This document shows positions 33,967 through 48,000 of a stretch of 64,000 bases of DNA, one piece after another. The notes under the pieces are model-generated. The model had not been told where the DNA came from. It searched no databases and saw only the letters and a program-made list of their open reading frames with translations. Each line of letters starts with the position of its first letter. Position 1 is the stretch's first letter. Location of the stretch: positions 310,001 to 374,000 of the forward strand of contig OX442315.1 in NCBI GenBank assembly GCA_949358305.1, in the 5' to 3' direction. The DNA is from Strigamia acuminata. Lineage: Eukaryota; Arthropoda; Chilopoda; Geophilomorpha; Linotaeniidae. The position numbers and the translations under genes are program-made.

Positions 33967-36050
33967 TTAGTACCTTAACTAAGTTACCGCTGCGCATATT
34001 TTGTCTCTCTCTGCTGGATAAGAGACCCGGATTGATTGTGAGATCACCGGAAAATCCCCGCTGTGCTACGCTCGCGAGTAGGAAAATGTTTGCTTTAAAA
34101 AATAGCGCCACGTCTTGTGAATAATTTAATTCAGAAATAAATAAAGAGAATAATATCTTTCATCTTGGCCGCTTTAAGAGACAAACACTCATTTGCATAG
34201 TAAAACGTCTAAAAGCGTAATCAACATCATTCTCTTTACACCTCCCGTCGACATTCCGCATCATTTCAACAATAAAACATTTCTCACAATGGCAATGTTG
34301 TTTGAATGTTACCTCAATGTTTTAATATCAAAATATTGATGTAATGTTCTAATAAAACATATTTTCAAAGAGAAAAACAAAAGAAAAAAGCGCCGTAAAC
34401 TGGCAAGTAAGTAAAAGCGCTAATTGGTCATCTACGACTCGCACACTTGCGCATTCATAGCTACCTACAAATCGATACGCAAGGTGCGATCCAAAGATGC
34501 TGGAGGATAATCACGGTCACAATATCGATTGTGACGTCATTTGCGACTTTTTTTTTGTCCCCTCTCATAATCCCAAATTGAAAATTCAAATTTCCAACCG
34601 TTTCAACAAAAACCAAACCCACGAAAAACGCCGTTTCACATGCAAATCTTGAGACAGACAGACAGTTTTTCCTACCTTACTCGAAAAAAGAATCCTGTTG
34701 AGTGTTGAGTGTTGAGTGTTGAGTGTTGCCTACCTGTTGGTTCGCGAGCAAACTGCGCGCGATCTCTTCAAGCAGCTCGCTCTCGCGCAAATGGCCGCGC
34801 CCACTATGGAGAGCAGGGTGCGAAGCCTACCTTCCATCTTTTCTTTCTTCTTTCCGTTCTTCCTTCCCACGTCGTGTTTTAGTCTTAACTCTCAATGAAT
34901 AAAATTCGCCGAACGATTCAGCCAGTCACAAATGCTAGCAACGGGCTGAGCTCGAAATGCTCCGTGCGTCGTCGTGCGGCAACAGTTATCTTCACATTTC
35001 ATGGAAACCGTTGCGTAGCAACACACACAATCGGGCTAATTCGCCGTACATATTTATTTGCCCGGTCGCGCTTCCAAATGAGATTATTCCAACGTATAAA
35101 CCCGAATTTACTCCGATTTTATCGACCGAATACATTTTTAACGAGTCCGTCTCTCTTTACGACCGATTTGATCGTTAAATTCGAGTTTGCAATCGATCGC
35201 GATGCGATGCAATGCGCGCCGATTGCGACCGCCGACCGCACATAAAAAGATACAACTTGTTGCTACGATCGCGGAAGATGGGAGCACGTGGCTGCGGGTG
35301 CGACCGTTCGAATTAAACTGGATTTTTGCACGAATTTTCGGCGAGAATTCAAAGAATGCGAAAATTAAGTCGGCAATTCTCGATGGGCGCCATCAAACTT
35401 TCATCTCATCGATTTGGGTCGCGCGCGTGACGCGACCAGCACCAATACCAGCCCGGCCATAGTCCCAAAAATGCACGCCAGGACCTCCTCGTTTTTCCAT
35501 CGATCCGTCGCGGCTTGTTAGGCCTAAACCTTTAATCCCTTTTTTAATCCCGAATTACGATTGACGAGCGCTAACGCAAGAGGGAGCATCAATTTTTCAC
35601 GCTTTAAATGATGCAATTTGTTTGAAAATTGTTAATTAAACACTCGGGGACACTCTTTTTTTCTTTAATTATTTTTATTTTTACGTGTAGTTTGAGTTGT
35701 CGCCACTAGGGGATTCGCCACTTTTAATTAAATAAAAGCGCCATCCAGCGTCAATCTATCACTTCTTCTCTCGGTCGATAGTTGCTGTTGTAAACAATGA
35801 AACATCGCTTTACGCGTTCTTATTATTTATTTATTTATTTTTTCATTTATTCAAATTTGTAGTCGACGCAATCACCACTAGAGGGCAACAATAAAACGCG
35901 AAATAAAGAGCGAGGAAATGAAAACGGTTTCGGTGTTGATATCGATCTTGGCGACGCGAATGCCCATTGGATAGTGGCGAGAGGGAGGCAAAGAGAGAAC
36001 TTATTTAAGCGTTTCCATGGCAACCGAAATGAAAACACCGCCACATTGCT
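33967..36050 (+). promoter_or_regulatory. CpG-rich upstream region of the stathmin-domain gene
   Basis: CpG is frequent from about 34,700 to 35,480. A full TGACGTCA (CRE-type) lies at 34532-34539 and a GTTGAGT tandem at 34697-34727. CCCATTGG (inverted CCAAT) is at about 35960, 90 bp upstream of the start codon. Open frames here (34895-35245, 35187-35462) carry no motif; 5' non-coding exons are possible. Confidence 0.35.
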
Positions 36051-39000
36051 ATGGGGTGTACGGAGACTAAAGTGTTAGCTACAGTGCGCCGGGTTCAAGT
36101 GTCGGCCTCGCCGCAACCGGTAAGTGAATTCTCATCGCTCAATGCTCATCTCATCGCTCAATCCTCAATCCTCAATCCTCAATCCTCAATTCTCATTCAT
36201 TGTTTTCGTCCACTATTCATGGCACACTGACCATTATATACAATATAGGTCGAGTCCAGCGCCCCACTCTATTATTCAAAAGAAAATGAATTTATTGCGA
36301 CAAAACATAAACACGCCAACAAATTAGTCACGCGCTTTTTTTTATCATTCATTTCATTACGAATGGCCATTGTTGATCTGATTTTGGGCGGATACAAATC
36401 GAAAGTCAAAGTGGGTCACTTGAATTAGGGGGAGGGAATTAATTCATAATGTCCTCTTTCTCTTTCACGTGACACTACTCATTATTCAACACAAAATTCA
36501 ATGAACCCCATGATTCTGTACATTTTCTTGAGCCATTCATTCAAATACTTTGCTTTCATTTTTATTCAATCACGGAATATACTTCTGGAATAGTTTTTCC
36601 TTGTTTGGAATCGAAGTTATCCGACGTTTTTCAATGTTCGCAAATCGGGAACGACAAGTTGAAATTCCCGCGAATTATTCACCTAGAGCAGGGTTTCCCA
36701 AACGGTGAGGCGTACCCATCATACATGCCTAAATAAAACAAGCTTATTTTGCAAACTTTTGTAAATTTTTAAGCAAAATTATATAAAATTATATAAAAAA
36801 TTATACAAAGTTTTATGCAAAATTATATAAAAATTTCTTTTTTTCTTTTTAGTAGTATATTTTTTAAAAATTTAATGCACTGGTAGATGAAGTGGGGCGC
36901 AGAAGATCGCCTTGCTTAAAAAGCGGGGCGCGATGCTAAAGAGTTTGGGAACCTTTGATCTCGAGAATTCCGGCAAATTTATAAATTGTCTTTTAAATGC
37001 CCATTTTTGTGTTATTGTAAAATACAAATTGTGTTAGTAAGATTAGAAAAATTCCGAGTCGAGCACTTAAATTAAGCTTGATCGCCTTCAAATTACAAAA
37101 CAGTCTGTCTGTCTCTATTAGTGAAACACCTTATTATGTATGCCAATGACAACAATGTACCACAGCACATACCCTATTATATTAGGTGCGTTTTATATAA
37201 AATGGATTTCCGAAATCGTGATTTTCTTGATTTTCTGAAATCGAGAAAATCGGATTTCAACGTTGAACGGCCTTAATTTTTTTGGAAATCCAACTGTTGC
37301 GCATGCGCAATTTGACTTCCTGTTTGAAATTTAAAAACTTTTGACCACGTTTGATAGCTCAAACACGGCCGAAATATCACTATTAAATTGCAAACAAAAA
37401 TAACTGCTCTGATCGCTCTGTGTACAATTCAAGATGGCTGCAAATCAACTTGGAAATCAACAAAATCAAGGAAAGCGACACTACACGTCGCTTTCGCGAA
37501 ATCCGATTTTCTGAAATCCGATTTCGTTTTTATGACGGAAAAACCGTCACTTCCGGGCTCCCAAAATCAGCAAAATCCATTTTATATTGAACGCGCCTAT
37601 TGAGTTAAATCAGTTCGGCTTTTTCTTCTAAACTGAAAAGTGTTATTTTCACTTTTAATTTGATTTCAGCCGCGCATCACGACCGAGAATATCGACGAAG
37701 TAGAAGACCTTGAAGGTGTTAAGAGAGCGGGCTCGGCTTTATTGGCCAACGATGATTTGGCTGATACCGCGTCTTTTGTCCTCAACCTGAACGTAAGTGC
37801 TGACACTGACTCTGAGTGTTGTCGGGTCGAGCTCATTAACACCAACGCCAGCGCCATTCGTCTAATTTTCTCCATACTTGTAGGAATCTCTGGACTCGCA
37901 ACTATTTAGTTTGAGTTTCAAGTCTCAAACTCCAAGCGCCGGAAGTGTCGATTCGGGCATCTACGAACCGGACGAAGAGTACAGCCATGTCATCACGGAG
38001 CACGCCAAACCCGAACTCGTCCGGCAAGTGGTCAAGGAATTCGTGCCTAAAGAACACTTAGGTGAGAAATAAAACCATTCAATCAAATACTCATTTATTA
38101 CACATCAGGACGAACGAGTTAAACGAATCTCACTTGTTTTCCTATCCATGTCTGATTGAGCTACACCCGTGGACAAAAAACTTGCTAAACTCAAGACAAG
38201 TAATGGAATTTTATGCAGAAATTTGCACATTTACGCCCCCAAATTGAATTTTTAAGGCCCAAAATTACTAACTGTCAGTAGTTGGCTGAAATAGTGTAGT
38301 CATAAGGGAAATGCGCAGCCCGCAAAAACTTAATTTATCATTTTTCCCTTACACTATTTTTATACCGTATAGTCTTTAACTGTAAGGGAAAAATGCATCC
38401 CGCAAACTCTCTATTATTTTATTATTAATCGTTATAAAATTAGAAATAATTTTTTTTGAGGAATTAAAGTTGGGCCCCAAATAAATTTTCAGAAAAAAAG
38501 ACTTGCAGCTATTTTACTACTTTTGCTATTTTTCTGGCTGTGCATGGGAAGGTTAATGTGTAATCACAGACCATTGGTCCACAAGTAAACTGGGAGACTA
38601 GTAGCGAGAAAAATGGCTAGTCGGAAGCAGCAATCAAGATGCCGGTAGTTGTATTTTGGGTCCTTCCACTCTTGTTCACCATAATAAGAGCTAAGCTATC
38701 TCACGGGCTGGGTGCAAAGACAATCCAACTGGATTTTCTGCGCTTTCCCATTTATCCGCGTGAATGAATGCAACTTTGAACGGTTATAGTCATTTTAGCG
38801 ACGCTCATTTTAGCGATTTTTACAAAAAAAGTCCCATTTTACCGATCACGTTTTAGCGACAATAAGGTAATTTTCCAGTAGTGATTGACATGTGTTAGCG
38901 ATGCAACACGATTTACCGCGACAAGCCGGCTCAAAAAAGTGGTTTGCTTAAAAAAACCAGTAAGGTTAGGTTTGCGGGGGGGGGGGATCAAAGGGGGGGC

Positions 39001-42000
39001 ACAACCCCCCCTTGTTAGCCCTTCTTAGGAATTAAACCTAAACTATATGGTTAGGTTAATATTAATGTTAGTATTAGTGCCGTTTTAGCAACCATCACTT
39101 TAGCGAACATGTCATTTTAGCGATTTTTGTGTCACTAAAATGACATGTTCGCTAAAATAAAATCGCTAAAATGAATCACTAAAATGAAGTACATCCACGT
39201 TGAATCCTTGGTTGAATCCTCAACGAAGTCATCCCACAGATCACGACAGGGCAGGTAAGGCCAGTACACTAAACAATCATGGTTACAAATCACATTTCCT
39301 CCCACACGTAAACATTGATCGGTGAAATTTGAGGTGATTTATTTGCTTCTAAAAATACCCACCACTTATTTCACCTCCACGTTGCCACTTTTTTCTTAGC
39401 AATTTATGACTGGTGACATTAATAGCTGACAAGAATAGATGACAAGAAAGATCGAAAAGCTTACAGACTCCGTCTTGCGGAGGAAAAGAAAAGTCAAACT
39501 CAGCACCTTGTGACATGTATATCTGCAGGGAGCGAGTCAAAGAAACATGTCATTTCATTCCATTTCTAACCGCACATTTCTAGCGTGGTATCTGCAATGT
39601 GCCACTTTATTGCATTCCAATCCTTATGCTACCCCGGTCCACAACCATTAGTGGAATGTCAAAGCCAAACTCAAACGCAAAGAAAACCCATTTCCAATAT
39701 ATAGAGATAGAGCACGATAGCTGGATAGTCAGTGCCCCATTCAAACGACTAATAAGTAATAACATCCCAATCCGTTAATAGTTAATTACATCACTTAATG
39801 GACTGAACATTCGCATGAATCAAATCAAACTCGATTAACCAACTAACGCACTAAAGGCTCTTACTCACACTTAACTACACACACCTTGTTTATCTCCCAT
39901 AAACCACAATACAAGTATTTGCCGAAAGAGAGAGTGAGAACAAACACAGCTATAAAAAACATACAGAGGCAGAGAAAGAGAAGGAACTGTTTTCACAACA
40001 TTTGGCGAATCACTCTAATCATCTACGCGGACTGGAGAAACAAATCTTACTTGTTAGTGAAACCCACATTAAAGAACATATTTCAAAAACTGTTATGCTG
40101 GGGCATCACGTTGAAATAAAAGAAAGATTTAAAAGTGGAAAACAAAACACACGTCTTTACTCGTTGGTAAAATACAAGCAAGTGAGGAGTAAATACAAAA
40201 ATGTCGTGGTAACGGTTTTACAACAATGTAACTGTATGATACTAGCAATAACAAGTTCTTGGTAACTATAACAACAATGAACTCAACATTATATTAACAT
40301 AACTTAACAAATACTCCCATCTCAACAAGTGATAATGTGATTGAAAAAGAATTAGCTTCAAATTGCTGCCCGGGTGCTTATTTTTTACCGACTATTTATT
40401 ATTTCCATCCCAGTGATTGTTCGGCCCGACGCGTAACCACAAAATATGCACATTTATCTGCATTTAATTTGAATTCCATTTCGAGGTTCCACAATGCAGC
40501 ATATGTCACCATATATTTTCCAAAGTACCATACGATTAGGGTTTCTCAAAATCGGGACTTTTGGAAAAACCGGTATTTCGGTATTCAATATTCAAAAAAC
40601 CGGTAAACCGGTATTGTTCGGTAATAAAGTAAAATAAAATAGCTACAATGTTAAATGTTTTTATTTTAATCGTAATGTTTTAATTTTAATTTTTGTTTAT
40701 TTTTTTTTAAAATATTATTTACAATGGGTTGTAGAAGTTTGATGAATATGGGATTGTTTTGTTATCAGGTGTTGAAATTAAGAAGTCTTTTTTTTTAAAT
40801 TAAAAAATTGAGTTTATAAGGTTTTTTAAGTTAAGAAATTTGATAAATTCTCATTATGTTAAAAAAAATCAATATATTCTCATTTTTAAGTTAAAAAATC
40901 AATAAATTCTCATTTTTAAGTTAAAAAAATCGATAAATTTTCGTTTTTATATGTAAAAAATCAATTAATTTCTAATTTTTACATATAAAAATCGATAAAT
41001 CCAAGTTTTAAGCTAAAAAAAAATAGATAAATTCAGATTTTTAAGCTAAAAAAATCGATAATTTTGCATTTTTATGTTAAAAAAAAATCCCATTTAACTA
41101 ATGTTTTAAATCGGTACTAATACCGAACTAAAGACCCCCTGGTATTAGGTATTCGGTATTTTCTTGAAAAATACCGGTTTTTGATACCGGTAAATACCGG
41201 TAGAGAAACCCTACGTACCCTACGTAAATCAATAAATTCTCATTTTTAAGTTAAAAAAATCGATAAATTTTCGTTTTTATATGTAAAAAATCAATTAATT
41301 TCTAATTTTTACATATAAAAATCGATAAATCCAAGTTTTAAGCTAAAAAAAAATAGATAAATTCAGATTTTTAAGCTAAAAAAATCGATAATTTTGCATT
41401 TTTATGTTAAAAAAAAATCCCATTTAACTAATGTTTTAAATCGGTACTAATACCGAACTAAAGACCCCCTGGTATTAGGTATTCGGTATTTTCTTGAAAA
41501 ATACCGGTTTTTGATACCGGTAAATACCGGTAGAGAAACCCTACGTACGATACGTTTACCGCTTAAACGCCACAATTTCAAGCTTTATTAAAAATTTTAG
41601 TCTAAAGTTTAAAAAGAATAAAGAGTTTAAATGCGCTTATCTTTCGGATTCCAGAGCAACATATTAATTAGCGAAAGCCAGTCGCTCGTTGCCTTTTTAT
41701 TAGGCGCCGACCAAAGCTAAAAAATTAATCTACGGCTGGCTTCATTTTCGCTCGGATGGAATTCCGCCGTTGCGGATGGAGCACAATTCCCGTATTAACT
41801 TAGTCAAAGTGGACTTTTATTGATTTTTCAAATATTGCTTTATGCAATGAGCCGAGCTTCTCTTCTCTCCTCTCCTCTCGTCATTTCGCCATGCATGCAT
41901 TCATCCATTTAATAAAATATATATCTTGTATTTATTCATTCTCTGCAGCTATAAAACGTGAATTGGTGCATTAAGCACAGCCCGAGGTTCCTGTAATTGA

Positions 42001-45000
42001 AAATGCAAATAACCACTAATTATCGATGCACATTCCAAATTAACTAGGCCAGCATAAATCAGGTGTTTAACTTGTGCCGCCATCCGATAGTCGGGCCACA
42101 TTTGCTAACATAACGGTGCGATTAAGTTAGAATAATGTTTCAATATAATTTGCCGCAATGGATACACTTCCACTTTATTGCGCGAATTACGGACAAAATG
42201 AATTTTGCAAATGCTCCAATTATGCAATAAAACACGAAATCAGACTTGTTACCTCCTCTCAACGATACGACGTCGATATGTCATCGGTGTATTGATTAAT
42301 ACAGTCACAAGTCACAGCTTGCAGCAGAGATGTGCATTGGCGTAAAAACCGTACCCGTTACCCGCCCGTTACCCGTCTCAGTATGTCATCGGCATAATGA
42401 TTCTCATTTTTTTCAAACTGACTTTTGTATGAACGCACCTCATTTTATACGCGCACTTTCTTTCCTTTATGCCTGCAACTCCCAAGATAAAATTTGAAAT
42501 CCTTTTAATGCTAATGCCGCCCGTGCTCCAACCAAGCGTGTGCCCATTATACTCAAAACAAACTCCAGTTTAAAATGTGCAAATTATGGCCATCTAAACC
42601 AGCACAATGTACAAAGCTCTTCCACCTTTTCAATGACGACCTCATCATCTTTATTCTTCTTTACAACTGCAAAAAACTAATCGATGCTACCATTCCCTTT
42701 GGGTTTTGACTTTTTATGCTTTTACTCAATTATGCTTGGCCAAATGGTAGTCACAGGCGACTATTACAGGATGGCTAATGTATGGACCGACTGACGGCTC
42801 GATCAAGTCGTCAGCCTCTAGTTCCTCAACAAGCTCGGTCATGATGGCCTTCTTGGCCGGATTGTACATCCTTTTTGAAAGTAATTCTATGTTTGGCGAC
42901 ATTCGTACAGCCCACCTTATCCCTAATAACGACATATATCGCTTCTGATTGAGTAGTTAAACCGCTCTTACTATAGAGTTATTCAAGTAAAGAAATGGTT
43001 TTGATAAGACTTATGGAATAATTTTATTTATTTAATTAATTAATTTATTTATTTGTGTTATTTCTGCAGAATTGTGCGTGCTTGGGCGCGCGTGTCCTCG
43101 CCGAGCCAGTGCACGCGTACGGGAATACTCGGATGAAAATGCTGTTCTACAAACGTTGCGCGACGAGGGTCTCATTCAAAAGCCCCAGTTGGCTTGTACT
43201 GGAGGACTGAGCTTTGAAGTGGTGAGCATCCGTGCGAATCCTGAAGCATCGGCCAGGAAATTACCACCCATTCAAATGGAAAAGCTCGAACAAAAGAGCA
43301 AGCGCAGAAAACTCACCAAAGAAACGATACATGAAAAACTGATCAAAGCCGAACAAAGACGCAAGGTAAGTTCAAGTCCAAACAAAGCTCACTTTTTGCA
43401 TCTTTAATTAAGACCAGCAGAATATAAAATCTCTCATTTTATTCTCGACTAAATGATTCGAATTGTGATTGGATACGGATAACATCTTGACACGTTCATT
43501 TAATAGCGTACTTGTCTGGAGAAAGACACTCACTTTTCACTTCATTCTCATGGAATAAATACACTAAGCATCATCCTTTCAAAGCTAGATTCTTCCCTAG
43601 AGGAATAATTCACCCGCGCGCACTTGTTAGTGTTTCTACACACGTGGAATTTGAAAGCAGCATCACATGACACATACATCTAGAATTCGAGATTATTATG
43701 TCAGTCTTCATTTTGCTCCTCAAATCATTACATTCAAGTGCTGCTTTTCTATTTATTTAATATCCTAATCTCATCTACTAAAAAGTGCTTTTTGTTAGTG
43801 GAAACACGCAACCCTTTTAGGCTTTTACACAACTTCAAATCGAAAAACTGATTCTCTCGATTCTCTCGATTCTCGACATTTCGCAGACGGAAATGTCGCA
43901 AAACGTGTCACATTTTTGAGAATCAAATAACACAACATTTGCAAATAAATGTTGTTAACAACATTTATTTGCTTAGTATAATTTTAATTTTGCTTCATAA
44001 TTACTAGCAAAATTTGTAATTATTGAAAAACATTTGGATTACCTGCATTATTTGGATTTTGACCTCGAATTCAACCCGTTTACCTGTCGGCCATTTTGAA
44101 ATCCAATATATGGGCGGGGAAATTTTTTTCAAAGACTTAAGTATATCTGAATTATTTCTTAGCTGTAATGAGTATATTAATATATTCATTTCCTAAAAAA
44201 AAATTATTTACACATTTATTACAATTTGTTGTCAACTCGATTCTATAATCGAAGTTTTTAGTAGAATCAGTTTTTCACAATTTGAAATTGAAATCACATA
44301 CAATTTCATTTCTTTTTGTCCTCTAAAAGCCCTAAAAGCTCCTATTGTAATAAATTTAGTTTAAATCAACAAAAAATTCCTTTCAGATGTACTTATTGCA
44401 CAAACATCAACATTTTTACGGCAATATCGATCCGAGAAGGAAAAAATAAATAAATATTTTTGTTTGTTTGTTAGTACAGCCGTAGTCACACTCGCACCAC
44501 TCACTCACGCTATAGGTCAGGCTCAGGTCAGGTCACCTCGGCACAAACACAGGCTCAGGCACTGTCAGTTGATCAGACGCTGCCGCCTCCAGTGGACCCT
44601 ACAACGGGACTTCCTCCATCACGCGTCTCCTGGGCTTTATCCATCAAGCCGAGTCGGCGGAGACGTTCAAAAATTATAAAAAATGAGTAAAAATGAGTAA
44701 AAATGAGTAAAAATTCAGAAGACATTAAAAGGGCCCCTCGCTTCCCATATACTTGCATGAAAAAAAGTTGTGATCAATTTTTTTGTCACGGTTGAAGTGC
44801 ATTTCCTGAAAGGTGCTGAATTATTGAATGAATAAAGCTGTACAGTTTGCGATGTTTAGTAAACTAGAAATCCCATTTTGCCAAATGCTATTTTTGCTCA
44901 ATGTTTTTTCATCGATTTTTTTATTCAGCCTCAATTTTTTTTTCTCCTGAAAATGAATGTCTAGCATTTAAAGGGAATTTCTATTTACAAAGTGTCATTT

Positions 45001-48000
45001 GCGTAGCAACAATAACACACATTCGAGTGAATTTCCACGTTTACGACAGCTCAGGATAGATTAGAACAAATTATATCAGGTTAGGTTACATTAGATTAGT
45101 CATTATTGTTAAATGTGCACACACACACCAATAAACAAAAGCAACAAGTATTCCCCAGACGTCAGTTAATGAAACCTCAAACAATGGCATTTAAAATGGC
45201 AAAATACGTGCCAACAATTGCCATGAGAAAAAGATGCGCGCATTCTTGCATGAGGCTATTCCAACACTTAATTTAATTAAATTTCTTTAGCAAAAAATGT
45301 GAGGACACACGAGTTTTGCAGAAAGCATAAATAATAGTAGGCGCATTCAATAACTCCTAAACGATCGTTTAAACCCGTTTGCACGAACTTTTAAACGAGA
45401 TTCTCGTTTAAAAGCTCGTTTAAATGGGTTTAAACGGGCTGAAAATAAACGACCTAAATAGTTCGTTTAAATCTTCGTGTAACGAGAAAACTCGTGCAAA
45501 TCGGGTATTGTTGGCAGCCATCTTGGATTTCCGATAGATGGGTCGCAAACATCTCGATCATAAGTACAATTTTGAAGCAGTTATTGTTTATTTAGAGTAA
45601 ACAACAGTAATAATCATCACTAGGCGCATTCGAAAAGTAATTTGCACTAAACGACCAGTGCAACTGATAGTGTAAATGTCAAGTTAAACGACCCACTTTT
45701 CGAATGTAAAAATAAATTTCTGTGCAAATTTCAGTGTAAATTCAAGTGTAAATAAATCAGCCCAAATAATAACCATAGTCAAAATTGTTTACTCTTAAAA
45801 AACAGGCGCGTTCAATTTCAACTTGTAAAATTATAAAAACTTGGTTATAATTATAAATGTAAGTTTATTTAAATTATTTTTTGTATTATTACTTATTTAA
45901 GAACGGGGAATTGGCCGAACGTCGGCCGAACGTCGGCCGCATTCGATCGCACAAATGCGGCCGAATACTGGCCGCATTCGATCGCATAAATGCGGTCGGT
46001 GTTCGGCCACATTCGATCGCACAAATGCGGCCGAACATCGACCGCATTCGATTGCACAAATGAGGCCGAACAATGGCCACATTCGACCTCACAGATGCGG
46101 CTAATAACTGCTACAAAATTGTTCTTACCATTGAAATCGTTGGAACCGATCTAACGAAAATCCAAGATGGCTGCCAGCAAGACCCGATTTGAAGGAGAAA
46201 ACTCGTTGCACGGAGATTTTAAACGGAAACGTGGCGTACAGGCCGTTTCCGTTTAACCAGTTTACACGACATTTACACGAATTAATTCGTGTAAATGTCG
46301 TGTGAAAACGAGTGTAAACACGTTTACACTCGTTTTAATGACTTTTCGAATGCGCCTACTATGGTTATTATTTGGGCTGGAAACAATAGTAAAAAGCGAG
46401 GGAAGCAAAATCTCAAAAAAATTACCGGATATGGCCTGGAACTTGATCTGTAATTCCAGATCAAGTTCGACAGTCACACAATCGTTTATTTCCCAAATAA
46501 CAAAACACTTTGTCTAAAAATTCGTGGAGACGAAAATTTAGACGAAAAGTTATTGAATGCGCCTAGTGTTCCTAGTGTACAGAGAAGCCAGTAATTGTAT
46601 CAATATTTTTCTCACGTTTCCGTAGCAACAAGAGGAAGAGAAACTGTCTCGTATATTAGTCCGTCCGAAGACGGCGTGTTTACGAGAAGAAGCGGAGAAA
46701 CTTCAAGATGACATCCGCACAAAGATGGACAAGAAGAAGGACCAGTACGCAGAGAATAGGTAAAGAAAAAGAATCAATTTTAACGTTGATCTCGTCACCG
46801 TTTCATGGCTCACATGCGAATGGAAAGATAAAAATAAAAAGCCTTTCCAACTTTTATAGCTAAAAGTTTGAGTTTGAGTTTGAGTTTGAGTGCGGAGCCA
46901 TCAGAGAATCGAGGTTTCAATTCGTTGCCAGATCCAATCGATTTCCTCCTATCTTTTAATACTCTTCGCTACATCTTTGACGACGCGCCACGTCGTTTAA
47001 TCCGCCAAAATTGACATATGCAGGAAAGCGTGCAAATAACACGTGCAAAATAAACTAATGCGCGTGAACGGTCTAATCAATTCTGGCCAGTCCGGCAGAG
47101 ATCTGCATTGGCGTAAAATCCTTACCCGTTAACCGTCCGTTACCCGTCTCCAAAAAAAATTCTATACCCTACCCTACCCGTACCTGTTCCTGAACGCGAT
47201 CACGTGTGCCAGAAATGTGCATTGGCGTAAAAACCGTACCCGTTACCCGCCCGTATGGGTACCCAATGCAGATCTCTGCAGTCCGGCTCCGTCGCTAACA
47301 GATTGACAAAACCAATCAATCCTAATTTTTCCTCGTCAAATTAACGACGACGACTTTTGTCTTCCATCACATTGACTCTGTAATCTGTTTGAAACCATGT
47401 TTGCCGCCCTTGTTTGTCATTCCGACCACAAGAACACCGCAGGATCGAGCCGACTTAATCATCCATCTTCATCACCTCGCGTTTTAGATATTCTCATCAA
47501 TAATAATGGCGTATTACCTCACATAAAGCGGCATGCCGTTGGGCATGGGTTTAGCATGTTTTTAAAATTTTGTCCAAAAAGTGTATACCGGCATGCCGAT
47601 ATAAAACGAAACAAATCTGGTATAAGTGAAAAACTTGTTTTTCTTGTTTTTTTTTTTAAAGAGCCCAGATGAATAATTATATTGAATTTTGGGTCTGAAA
47701 TTTAAGTTTTATTGATATTCTGAAGATTACTACTAAAATTTGGGAAATGTTATACAAATTTCCTACATTTTGGACATCTAAAAATGATTTTTTTTGTTGT
47801 TTTGGCTAAATTCTTTAAAAAAAAATTCGTACTCACTTACACCGGCATGCCGTTATAAACGAGCTTTATCGGCATGCCGGTATAACTCGAATTATACCGG
47901 CATGCGACTTAATGTGAGGTAATACGGTGCGTTTGACAGAGTATATTGTAAAGACGAATGTAAATTTACCATCTTGCCCCCCTTGAGGTAAATAACACGT

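Larger units (their letters stand above)
45340..46563. mobile_element. GGCGCATTCAATAACT MITE (outer) in stathmin intron 4
   Basis: GGCGCATTCAATAACT at the left is mirrored exactly by AGTTATTGAATGCGCC at the right, flanked by TA. It encloses the inner element at 45623-46356. It ends 62 bp before exon 5. Confidence 0.8.

Noticed and set aside
34895-35462. CpG-rich overlapping frames taken as possible exons
   Set aside because: No family resemblance and no consistent splice sites; kept only as a possible promoter region.
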